Below, piece after piece: positions 26,925-34,711 of a stretch of 64,000 nucleotides of DNA. Origin of the DNA: HXMU1420-13 sp963691715 (GTDB taxonomy: Bacteria; Bacteroidota; Rhodothermia; Balneolales; Balneolaceae); contig OY829281.1 of the NCBI GenBank assembly GCA_963691715.1, positions 1,116,001-1,180,000 of the forward strand, read 5' to 3'. Made by a program: the position numbers and the translations under genes. A model generated the notes under the pieces. The model made no database searches. It saw nothing but the letters and a program-made list of their open reading frames with translations, and was not told the DNA's origin. Each line of letters opens with the position of its first letter. Position 1 is the first letter of the stretch.

Positions 26925-27461
26925 ATGTTTTTAAAAAAAATGCATCGAGAAGAACCTTCCATAAATGGATCATCCATGGCTGACATTGCCTTTCTACTTC
27001 TAATATTCTTCTTGGTTACTACTACAATAAACGTAGATACAGGAATTACACTAATTCTACCTCCACTTAATGAGGAAGATTCTCCATTCATAAATAAGAG
27101 AAATCAAATGAATATTCTTGTAAACTCTAAGGGAGAGATTCTAATGGATGGTAGTCTAGTCGATCTTTCAGAAATAAAATACAACCTAGAGGAATTCATT
27201 CTTAATTATGGACAAAACCCAGAATTATCAGATTCACCGGATAAAGCTATTGTCTCTATTCTAACTCAATCGGAAACGCCTTATCGAATTTACATTGACA
27301 TGTTAGATGAAGTAATTGGTACGTACAATCAAATAAGAAACATCGAGAGTTTGAAAACATTTGGACTCACGTATAGTGCACTAAATGAAGATCAAAAAAA
27401 AATCATCAAAAATAGAATACCTAAGAGAATATCAATAGCAGAACCTGATTATTCAGGATAA
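26925..27461 (+). CDS. ExbD/TolR-family biopolymer transport protein (orphan)
   Basis: A 178-residue protein with one N-terminal membrane helix. The sequence SMADIAFLLLIFFLVTTTINVDTG carries the conserved Asp at the start of the helix that takes protons in ExbD/TolR/MotB-like stators. A periplasmic domain follows, with VNSKGEILMDGSLVDL and ILTQSETPYRIYIDMLDEV. ExbB and TonB genes are absent nearby; the gene is bordered by a terminator and by convergent folD, overlapping its stop by 13 bp. It may be a second ExbD that joins a remote ExbB, as some Bacteroidota encode several. Confidence 0.88.
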   Translation: MFLKKMHREEPSINGSSMADIAFLLLIFFLVTTTINVDTGITLILPPLNEEDSPFINKRNQMNILVNSKGEILMDGSLVDLSEIKYNLEEFILNYGQNPELSDSPDKAIVSILTQSETPYRIYIDMLDEVIGTYNQIRNIESLKTFGLTYSALNEDQKKIIKNRIPKRISIAEPDYSG

Positions 27462-28339
27462 ATCGATTTCTTGGCGGCAAGTAAGGTGTTCTTCATTAGC
27501 ATGGCTACCGTCATTGGCCCAACACCACCTGGGACAGGGGTAATCCAACTAGCTTTTTTCTTTACGGCATCAAAATCAACATCACCTACAAGTCGATACC
27601 CTTTTTTGGATGTTTCGTCTGCAATTCGATTAATTCCTACATCTATTACTACCACTCCCTCCTTAACCATTTCTGGCTTAATGAGGTGTGGTTGCCCTGC
27701 TGCAACAATCAATATATCAGCATTAATAGTATGAGCAGTTAAATCGCGTGTATATTTATGACATATGGTTGTCGTTGCTTTACCAGATGCATTTTCGCGT
27801 GATAACATTACAGCCATAGGAGACCCAACGATATTGCTTGCTCCTACAACTACAGCATGTTTTGATTTAACTTGTATACTATAATGTTTGAACAATTCCA
27901 TGACACCAGCGGGCGTGCACGATCTAAAACATGGCTGATCTACTGAAAGCCGACCTACATTCATAGGGTGAAATCCATCTACATCTTTGCGATGATCAAT
28001 ACTTTCAATTACATCATATTTAGAAAGATGAGATGGTAATGGCATTTGAACCAAAATTCCATCCACAGAATCATCTTTATTTAGATTCTGAATCGTTTCT
28101 TTCAATTCTTTAGCAGAGATAGTGTCTTGTAATACTAAGGTATTTGTTTCAATACCCACATCGGCACAGGCTTTTGTTTTTGTACCTGTATAAACGATAG
28201 ATGCGGGGTCATCCCCTACCAACACTACCTGCAAAAAAGGTCTGCGATTGCCTTTTGATATCCACTGCTCTACATCATCACGAACTCCAGCTCGTATAAG
28301 CGAGGCTACTTTTTTTCCATCTATAATTTCAGCACTCAT
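27449..28339 (-). CDS. folD: Bifunctional methylenetetrahydrofolate dehydrogenase/cyclohydrolase
   Basis: A 296-residue cytosolic enzyme interconverting methylene- and formyl-tetrahydrofolate. Family motifs include VGDDPASIVYTGTKTKAC near the N-terminus, DGILVQMPLP, the NADP-binding VVGASNIVGSPMAVMLS and the C-terminal PVPGGVGPMTVAML. It lies 1 bp after the sigma-54 regulator on the same strand and overlaps exbD convergently. The catalytic Lys of the family is in the TKTKAC segment. Confidence 0.96.
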   Translation of the reverse strand: MSAEIIDGKKVASLIRAGVRDDVEQWISKGNRRPFLQVVLVGDDPASIVYTGTKTKACADVGIETNTLVLQDTISAKELKETIQNLNKDDSVDGILVQMPLPSHLSKYDVIESIDHRKDVDGFHPMNVGRLSVDQPCFRSCTPAGVMELFKHYSIQVKSKHAVVVGASNIVGSPMAVMLSRENASGKATTTICHKYTRDLTAHTINADILIVAAGQPHLIKPEMVKEGVVVIDVGINRIADETSKKGYRLVGDVDFDAVKKKASWITPVPGGVGPMTVAMLMKNTLLAAKKSIYPE

Positions 28340-28340
28340 T

Positions 28341-29708
28341 CTATCGCTCGATGTTATATTTTTTCATTTTATTATACACATGACTTCGTTGCAATCCAAT
28401 CGCTTCCGCTGTTCTTGATATATTCCAATCATTTTTTTGTAGCTGGCGTTTTAGAAAAATACGCTCTGCAGTTTCCTTGTACAATTGAAAATCGTCTTCT
28501 TTAAGAACAAGGTTATCTAAATCAATGTCTTTTTTGTGTGTCCTTAATACTGTTTCAATAAATACCTGATCAATCCTATCATCTGTAGTTAAAATTGCTA
28601 GCCGCTCTACTGTATTTTGCAACTCTCGCACATTTCCGCTCCATGTTCTTTGTTGTAAAGCTTGTAACCCATCTTCCGTGAGCATTACACCAGCAAGACT
28701 TATATCTTCGGACTGCAGTTTTCTCAGCCATGCCTCTGCTATTGCGGGAATATCCTCTTTTCGTTGGTCTAAATTGGGTATTTCTATAGGAATTACATTA
28801 ACTCTATGATATAAATCTTCTCTGAATCGATGTTCATTAATCTCTTCTTCTAAATTTTTATTCGTTGCGGCTAATACTCTTACATCAATCTTAATTGATT
28901 CCGATCCCCCAACACGGGTTATTTTTTGTTCTTGAAGTACTCTCAACAACTTTGATTGAGCATCTAAGGGCATATCTCCGATTTCATCCAGAAATAATGT
29001 ACCTCCATTAGCCTGTTCAAATTTACCTTTTCTTTGTTGATGAGCACCTGTAAATGCTCCTTTTTCATGACCAAATAACTCACTTTCTATCAATTCTGGA
29101 GGAATAGCCGCACAATTCACATCAATAAATGACTCGTTTACACGGTTACTTTTTTCATGAATCCAGCGAGCTACCAATTCTTTACCAGTACCATTCGCTC
29201 CTGTAATTAACACTCTTGATCTAGTAGGAGCAACTTTATCAATCAACAGTTTGATGGTATCAATCGCTTTACTTTTTCCTAAGATCGCAGGTAATTTCGG
29301 TAATCTTTCTTTTATTTTAGAAATTTGCTGATTTAAAGTTTGCTGAGATAAAGCATTTCTAGTAACTAATAATAATCGATTTAGATCAGGTGGTTTTTCC
29401 AGAAAATCAAATGCTCCATGTTTTGTAGCTTCAACAGCAATTTCAATGGTTCCATGCCCAGAAATCATAATAACCGGCATAGTAAAACCAAGCTTACGAA
29501 TTTCCTTTAGTGTCTCTAAACCATCCATCCCTTTCATTTTTATATCTAGGAATATTAAATCAATCTCATGCTTTTGGACACTATCCAACGCTTCTCTCCC
29601 ACTATTGGCTAGTGAGATTTTATATCCTTCAAACTCTAAAATTTCTTTTAGCGTATTGCGGATTGCGCGTTCATCATCAGTGATTAGTATATGAGAGGTA
29701 TCAGGCAT
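28341..29708 (-). CDS. NtrC-family sigma-54-dependent response regulator (orphan)
   Basis: A 455-residue three-domain regulator. The receiver domain (residues 1-125) has DD at 11-12 and the phospho-acceptor Asp55 in FLDIKM. The AAA+ domain has Walker A GANGTGKE and the sigma-54-contacting loop GAFTGA. The C-terminus is a Fis-type helix-turn-helix (SRTAEAIGLQRSHVYNKMKKY). No histidine kinase adjoins it; the nearest one, at 57760, has its own LuxR-type partner. It runs directly into folD (1 bp), so it and folD probably share a message. Confidence 0.94.
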   Translation of the reverse strand: MPDTSHILITDDERAIRNTLKEILEFEGYKISLANSGREALDSVQKHEIDLIFLDIKMKGMDGLETLKEIRKLGFTMPVIMISGHGTIEIAVEATKHGAFDFLEKPPDLNRLLLVTRNALSQQTLNQQISKIKERLPKLPAILGKSKAIDTIKLLIDKVAPTRSRVLITGANGTGKELVARWIHEKSNRVNESFIDVNCAAIPPELIESELFGHEKGAFTGAHQQRKGKFEQANGGTLFLDEIGDMPLDAQSKLLRVLQEQKITRVGGSESIKIDVRVLAATNKNLEEEINEHRFREDLYHRVNVIPIEIPNLDQRKEDIPAIAEAWLRKLQSEDISLAGVMLTEDGLQALQQRTWSGNVRELQNTVERLAILTTDDRIDQVFIETVLRTHKKDIDLDNLVLKEDDFQLYKETAERIFLKRQLQKNDWNISRTAEAIGLQRSHVYNKMKKYNIER

Positions 29709-29807
29709 ACATAAAACTATGAAGTTTGATTTGTAAATGAAAAGGCTTAATTAAAATGAAATCTACTGTAGTTTTATATGAATCTGAACAACAAATTCTT
29801 TTTTCGA

Positions 29808-31244
29808 CTAATATTTTTCGTACAGATACATTAGAATATCTTCTTGAATTTTATCAATAGGTTGCACTTTTCCAATAAAATTATTTGTTGCTATGCTAAC
29901 TATTAATGGTTCTCCACTAGATGTAATGAAATATCCACATAAGGTTCTGACACCACCTAGATAACCAGATTTACCTCGAAAATTGTTAAATAAAGGGGTT
30001 GGCTTCATTCTATGTGCAATTGTGCCATCTATTCCTGCAATTGAAAGACTATTGTAAAAAGATTCGAATTCGACCTGATGCTGCATTTTTACTAAAAAAT
30101 CAGTTAGAATACTGGTTTTTGTTAAGTTACCAGAAGCCAAACCTGATCCATCTTTCATAAATACATTTGTAGTGTCAATCTTCATTCTACCTAAAAATTG
30201 ACGAACTTCATTAATACCATTGTTGAAAGTACCAGGTAACCCTTTTTTTTCAGCTGCCAAAGTTTTTAACAGCATTTCAGTGTAAAAATTATGACTTTCT
30301 TTATTCGTCCATTCTATCAGTTGTGAAAGTGGTTTAGATGTATGCGTAGCAAGTATGTTATATGTAGAATAATCTGTATCACTCGTAGTATGTGTTCTTG
30401 AATTAGTATTCGTTATTATCCCATTCTGGTTAACGAATGTAATAAATGAACTTAAGAAATAAGCGGTTGCATCCGTCACTGCAAGTGACTCCTCTTCGAT
30501 GTATCCCTGAGGTAATTTACTTCTTAGAATAAATTCATTTTTACCTAATATCTTGTGATAATCTTCAGCATATTGTGTATCTGCAGGGGTGATGGTTTGT
30601 CGATTATGAAACTTTACAAAATCTGTATTATTGGGAAACCATGAGATTAACGGCTTATTTCCAATCTTCCCGTTTGCATCTACAATTAAATCAACTGCAT
30701 TATTATTAAATGATAATGGATTAATTTCAACTCCGTAATAAAAACTCAAATCTTCCCAGTCCCACCCTTTAGGATACACTTGTTCATCAAAGTAGCTTAC
30801 ATCTGCGATTATTACATCCCCGACTTCCTGAATACCATAACCAACTAATTGATCAAATAGAGATTTAAATACATGATTACGGTCATCATCATACATAAAA
30901 CCAGAAATAGTTGGATCACCAGATCCATAAATAATGATTGAACCGTCCCAATAATCTTCATTTAATTCTCCATCACCGTAAATATGAGTTTCATATCGAA
31001 AATCTGCACCTAAACCATCTAAAACTGCCGCAGTGGTAAATAGCTTTTGATTAGAAGCTGGTATAATGAGATGATCTGAATTATACTCCTCAACTATTTC
31101 CCCCATAGAATCGCGAACGGAGATGGACCAAAAGGCTCCAATTTCATTTTCTTTTTCTATGATAGATGAAAGATTTTGTGCATTTACTGAACCTGTAAAC
31201 GTAAAAAAGAAAATAAATGATAATAGATATTGATACTTATTCAT
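29808..31244 (-). CDS. dacB: D-alanyl-D-alanine carboxypeptidase/endopeptidase (S13, PBP4 type)
   Basis: A 478-residue periplasmic protein with a signal peptide (cleavage after VNAQ). The three penicillin-binding motifs are present: SxxK as Ser64-N-Q-Lys67 (PASNQK), SxN as SHN in KESHNFYTEML, and KTG as KSG in GKSGYLGG. A long insertion after motif 1 matches the S13 fold. It trims or cleaves peptide crosslinks. The gene lies 6 bp downstream of the PTS IIA-like gene; a 99-bp gap without clear structure precedes the regulator. Confidence 0.94.
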   Translation of the reverse strand: MNKYQYLLSFIFFFTFTGSVNAQNLSSIIEKENEIGAFWSISVRDSMGEIVEEYNSDHLIIPASNQKLFTTAAVLDGLGADFRYETHIYGDGELNEDYWDGSIIIYGSGDPTISGFMYDDDRNHVFKSLFDQLVGYGIQEVGDVIIADVSYFDEQVYPKGWDWEDLSFYYGVEINPLSFNNNAVDLIVDANGKIGNKPLISWFPNNTDFVKFHNRQTITPADTQYAEDYHKILGKNEFILRSKLPQGYIEEESLAVTDATAYFLSSFITFVNQNGIITNTNSRTHTTSDTDYSTYNILATHTSKPLSQLIEWTNKESHNFYTEMLLKTLAAEKKGLPGTFNNGINEVRQFLGRMKIDTTNVFMKDGSGLASGNLTKTSILTDFLVKMQHQVEFESFYNSLSIAGIDGTIAHRMKPTPLFNNFRGKSGYLGGVRTLCGYFITSSGEPLIVSIATNNFIGKVQPIDKIQEDILMYLYEKY

Positions 31245-31250
31245 AAAGAT

Positions 31251-31721
31251 TTAAAGTACAAAATACTTTTCTTCTTCTTCTTGAAATGCTTCGATGATAA
31301 TTTTAGAAGTATCTGATTTTAAAATTTTTGCATGAAAACTTGTACTATTCATCAATCGAGATATCCGACTTAACAACTTAATGTGCTGTGAGTGATTACT
31401 ATCTGGCCCAACAAGTAAAAATATAATTTGTACAGGTTCATTATCTATAGAATTGAAATCTAAAGGAGATTCTAAACGTGCAAATGCAGCATAGTTTCGA
31501 TCTACTGCCTTCGTTTTGCAATGGGGTATAGCTAAACCTTTACCAACACCAGTAGACATAATTTTTTCTCTTTCGAATACAGAATTTCTAATTTCTTCTA
31601 TAGTATCTGAATCTACATCATATCGTAAAGTGTCGATTAGATCATTTATTACCTGCTCTTTGTTCTCAGCCTTTAGATTAGGTAGAACTGTTTTTTCGTC
31701 AAGCATGGTAAATAAATTCAT
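31251..31721 (-). CDS. PTS IIA-like (EIIA-Ntr type) regulatory protein
   Basis: A 156-residue cytosolic protein. The phosphorylatable His67 is in GKGLAIPHCKTKAV, followed by the typical NYAAFARLESPLDF and IIFLLVGPDSNHSQHIKLLSRISRLM segments of the fructose/nitrogen IIA family. There are no IIB, IIC, HPr or EI genes nearby, so it is likely a regulatory protein rather than a sugar carrier part. It is the first gene before dacB; its promoter should be within 31722-32031. Confidence 0.88.
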   Translation of the reverse strand: MNLFTMLDEKTVLPNLKAENKEQVINDLIDTLRYDVDSDTIEEIRNSVFEREKIMSTGVGKGLAIPHCKTKAVDRNYAAFARLESPLDFNSIDNEPVQIIFLLVGPDSNHSQHIKLLSRISRLMNSTSFHAKILKSDTSKIIIEAFQEEEEKYFVL

Positions 31722-31769
31722 GGAGTTATCTTGTATGAATTAGTAATTTTTCGAAAGATATCAATGGTG

Positions 31770-31775
31770 TATAAT
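31770..31775 (+). promoter_or_regulatory. Candidate -10 box of a plus-strand RNA
   Basis: A perfect TATAAT in the 310-bp gap between the divergent IIA and ccmB genes. No good -35 is seen at 17 bp (TTTTTC). Transcription would begin near 31782. The box lies 262 bp upstream of ccmB, so it would serve the structured RNA rather than ccmB directly. Confidence 0.35.
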
Positions 31776-31781
31776 ATAAAC

Positions 31782-31932
31782 AGCACATGGGCAATCAACC
31801 AACGTAAATTTTTTGATCCTCTTTAGTCAATCTATAGAGGCTAAAACTTAAACCTTCTTAAGACTTACACAATTTGCCTCCTATAATTTTCTTTTAACCT
31901 TCTTCTTGGTGAAGCTAATTATAGGATTTTTT
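31782..31932 (+). ncRNA. Candidate small RNA or structured ccmB leader
   Basis: The 310-bp gap 31722-32031 contains no gene but has ordered secondary structure on the plus strand. Hairpin 1 pairs CCTCT (31818-31822) with AGAGG (31836-31840). Hairpin 2 pairs CTTAA (31847-31851) with TTAAG (31858-31862). A third, terminator-like stem follows at 31879-31926. There is a TATAAT at 31770-31775, and no plus-strand gene lies upstream to need this terminator. It could be a free small RNA or an attenuator in the ccmB leader. I could not match it to any riboswitch class or to 6S RNA by eye. Confidence 0.4.
31879..31932 (+). terminator. Terminator-like stem-loop in the IIA-ccmB gap
   Basis: Arms TCCTATAATT (31879-31888) and AATTATAGGA (31917-31926) make a perfect 10-bp stem around a 28-nt loop. 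The loop itself can fold with CTTC/GAAG. Six T follow (31927-31932). The first base of the next plus-strand gene is 100 bp downstream. Confidence 0.6.
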
Positions 31933-32031
31933 AGTTATCGTTAGGCTACTCTCTAAATATCGACGAATTATTCATCTCCTTAATTTAAAATATCGAACTC
32001 CATTTTATCTTGATTCTCCGTAAACTCTATA

Positions 32032-32700
32032 ATGGACTGGATTCAAAATTCAATTGCAGTATTTAAAAAAGATTTGCGCATCGAATTTCGCACTCGATTT
32101 GCTATGAACACAGTGTTGGCTTTTGTAATAGCCTCTCTATTATTGATTTTATTCACATTGCGAGCACAAAGTTTAGATCCAACACCAAAAAGTGGCTTAG
32201 TTTGGATTATTATCCTTTTTGCAGCTTTATCAGCTTTGGGAAGAAGTTTTATAACCGAAACCGATAGACATACTTACGATTTACTAAGAATCTATGCATC
32301 TGGAATTGTAGTATATATTGGAAAACTAATTTATAATATTGTTTTTTCTCTGTTTATAAATATCATAACTTTTATTTTTTATATGTTTCTTATGGACTTA
32401 AGCATTCAATCTATTCCAGCATTTTTGATTATGTTAATGCTGGGTACTATTGGCTTAAGTTCTGTTTCGACAATGACTGCTGCAATTGTTTCTCAAGCGG
32501 ATAGAAAAGGTGCCGTATTTTCTGTTTTGTCAATACCTCTTTTTATACCATTAATATTATTATTGAGTAGGATAACCCGTTCAGCTTTTGTAGAGGGAAG
32601 TCTTAATGGTTTTCAGAGTGATGTGTTTGCCTTAATAGGATTTTGTGGTGTAACAATTACAACAGGTGTATTACTGTTTGATTTTATCTGGGATGAATAA
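32032..32700 (+). CDS. ccmB: Haem exporter subunit CcmB
   Basis: A 222-residue inner-membrane protein with six membrane helices and the CcmB pattern: a cytoplasmic N-terminus with KKDLRIEFRTRF, then a LGRSFITETDRHTYDLLRIYASG loop. CcmB is the permease of the CcmA-CcmB ABC transporter in cytochrome c maturation. No ccmA, ccmC, ccmE or ccmF is in the window, and holB follows with a 1-bp overlap, so ccmB is apparently dispersed from its pathway. No Shine-Dalgarno is visible before the ATG. Confidence 0.88.
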   Translation: MDWIQNSIAVFKKDLRIEFRTRFAMNTVLAFVIASLLLILFTLRAQSLDPTPKSGLVWIIILFAALSALGRSFITETDRHTYDLLRIYASGIVVYIGKLIYNIVFSLFINIITFIFYMFLMDLSIQSIPAFLIMLMLGTIGLSSVSTMTAAIVSQADRKGAVFSVLSIPLFIPLILLLSRITRSAFVEGSLNGFQSDVFALIGFCGVTITTGVLLFDFIWDE

Positions 32701-33887
32701 TGAATATCAATTTTGGAAATCGACGGTTAGTAGGCCAGTCTAGAGCAAAAAAACAAATTTCAAAAATTTTAGCCTCTAAACGTATTGGTCATGCATATTT
32801 ACTATCAGGTGCTAATGGATGTGGTAAAATGGCTTTCGCTCTTGCTTTGGCAGAAGCTATTAATGGAATTGATCATTTAAGTGAACTTGGCGAATTCAAA
32901 AGTTCTAAATATTCTAGTTGGTTTACCCATCCAGATATTCACGTTTACATACCAAAGCCAACTTCTATCGATGTATCTGAGTTACGCTCTCGCTTGGAAT
33001 TACTCTTAATAGATCCCTATGAAGTTATTAATTTCAATCAAAGACCTTCTTTAGATAAAGAATCAAGTTCAAAAAACCTTCAATCATTTTATCCAATCGA
33101 TTATTTTAGAGATGAAATAAGACCACTGGCACGACTTAGACCAAATGAAGGAAATAGAGTGATAATAATCTTATCGCAGGTAGAGACTATGCGAAAAGAA
33201 ACAGCTAATGCATTCCTAAAGCTTCTAGAAGAACCAACAGATCGTTTAATGTTTATTCTTACTACTTCTAGTTATGAACAATTACTTCCTACCATTACTT
33301 CGCGATGCCAACATATTCCTTTAGCTACACTAACCACAGAAGATATTGAACATGGATTGGTTGCGATTGATGGTCTAACTAAAGAAAATGCGTCTTACTT
33401 AGCTAAAATTTCTAATGGAAATTATGCGAATACCCGCTTTTATGACATCGAAAAACTGAAATCTGATCGGAAAAGTGTGGTTAATTTTTTAAGGTTTTCT
33501 TTCAGCCAAGATGCACAGAGTTTATCAAAAATTACCCAAGATTGGCAAAGTTCTTTAAATATTGAATCTTTTATAGCACTAACAAATTTAATGGAGATGT
33601 ATCTTAGAGATTTAATGGTATATAAAGAGACAGAAAATCCTCAGTTGCTTACAAATGTCGACCAACTTGATTCAATTAGTAAATTCATAGCAACATTAAC
33701 CAATGCTCGACTTGAAGATATGATTAACGAACTGAACGCTTGCCGTCCTTTGCTTCGACAAAATGTTTCTCCAAAACTTATTTTTACTGTGCTTGGATTA
33801 CGTTTTTCAAATTTAATGAGAGGTTTAGATCCTTTTATCTCAAGTTCAGATAGTTGGAAACATTTACCTGCATTAACTACCCCATGA
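32700..33887 (+). CDS. holB: DNA polymerase III delta' subunit
   Basis: A 395-residue AAA+ clamp-loader protein. The P-loop is GANGCGKM (residues 37-44), with Met instead of the usual Ser/Thr. RLRPNEGNRVIIILSQVETMRKETANAFLKLLEEP and the SRC sensor region (TITSRCQ) are diagnostic. The cluster of zinc-binding cysteines usual after the P-loop is absent here, replaced by a Ser/Phe-rich stretch and an extra loop at residues 85-125. The start overlaps the ccmB stop by one base, and the stop overlaps the dapF start. Confidence 0.9.
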   Translation: MNINFGNRRLVGQSRAKKQISKILASKRIGHAYLLSGANGCGKMAFALALAEAINGIDHLSELGEFKSSKYSSWFTHPDIHVYIPKPTSIDVSELRSRLELLLIDPYEVINFNQRPSLDKESSSKNLQSFYPIDYFRDEIRPLARLRPNEGNRVIIILSQVETMRKETANAFLKLLEEPTDRLMFILTTSSYEQLLPTITSRCQHIPLATLTTEDIEHGLVAIDGLTKENASYLAKISNGNYANTRFYDIEKLKSDRKSVVNFLRFSFSQDAQSLSKITQDWQSSLNIESFIALTNLMEMYLRDLMVYKETENPQLLTNVDQLDSISKFIATLTNARLEDMINELNACRPLLRQNVSPKLIFTVLGLRFSNLMRGLDPFISSSDSWKHLPALTTP

Positions 33888-34711
33888 ATGTATTTAGATT
33901 CCATAAAATGCAGGGTACTGGTAATGATTTTGTGGTTTTGGATAACCGTAAGCTCAACCTAAGTATCGATGAAATTATTGAACATACGCCACAACTTTGT
34001 GATCGAAAATATGGAATAGGTGCAGATGGATTATTGATATTGGAATCACCACAAATTGATGGAGTAGATTTTACCATGATTTATCGCAATGCTGATGGTA
34101 GTGACGCAGGAATGTGTGGAAATGGTGCTCGTTGTTTAACAATGTATGCAGCCCATCATGGATTTAACCAATCAATGAAATTTAATGTCCATAACTGTAT
34201 ATATAGTGCTTATGTTGAGAAAAAGAAACAAAATTCCACAATTTGTTTCCCAAGTATAAACTCGCCAAATTGGATTGAGATAGACAATGAACAATTAGTT
34301 CAAGTATACCCCAATACGGAACATGTGGTTTATTTAAGCGAAAAATCTATTATTGAAAATGAAGAATGGTTAATAAAAAAAGGAAGTGAAATTAGACATT
34401 CTGAAAAGTTGAATCCACCTGGTACAAATGTAAATTTTGTATGTATAGAAAACGATCAAAATATTTTGCTCCAAACTTATGAACGAGGAGTTGAAAATTT
34501 AACTCTTGCATGTGGAACAGGAGCAATAGCAGCAGCTATTTCAACCCATTTCATATCGCAATCTAACAGTGGTGAATATTCAATAAATATTCAAGTTAAA
34601 GGGGGGGAATTGAAAGTGAGTTTTAGATATAATTCTGAATCCGAAACTTATGAGATGATTAGTCTCAAAGGATCTGCTGAGTTTGTGTATGAAGGTATTA
34701 TCAGCATTTAA
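33884..34711 (+). CDS. dapF: Diaminopimelate epimerase
   Basis: Converts LL- to meso-diaminopimelate for peptidoglycan and lysine. The start at 33884 (ATGA overlap with the holB stop) gives 275 residues, beginning FRFHKMQGTGNDFVVLDN as in the family. Both catalytic cysteines are in place: AGMCGNGARC and LACGTGAIAA. An in-frame ATG at 33854 would add ten residues that the family lacks. Its 3' end overlaps the next gene by 23 bp. Confidence 0.95.
   Translation: MNVFRFHKMQGTGNDFVVLDNRKLNLSIDEIIEHTPQLCDRKYGIGADGLLILESPQIDGVDFTMIYRNADGSDAGMCGNGARCLTMYAAHHGFNQSMKFNVHNCIYSAYVEKKKQNSTICFPSINSPNWIEIDNEQLVQVYPNTEHVVYLSEKSIIENEEWLIKKGSEIRHSEKLNPPGTNVNFVCIENDQNILLQTYERGVENLTLACGTGAIAAAISTHFISQSNSGEYSINIQVKGGELKVSFRYNSESETYEMISLKGSAEFVYEGIISI

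Noticed and set aside
31722..32031. Known riboswitch upstream of ccmB or the IIA gene
   Set aside because: None of the conserved cores I know for cobalamin, TPP, SAM, FMN, preQ1 or fluoride switches is visible, so it is only called a candidate RNA.
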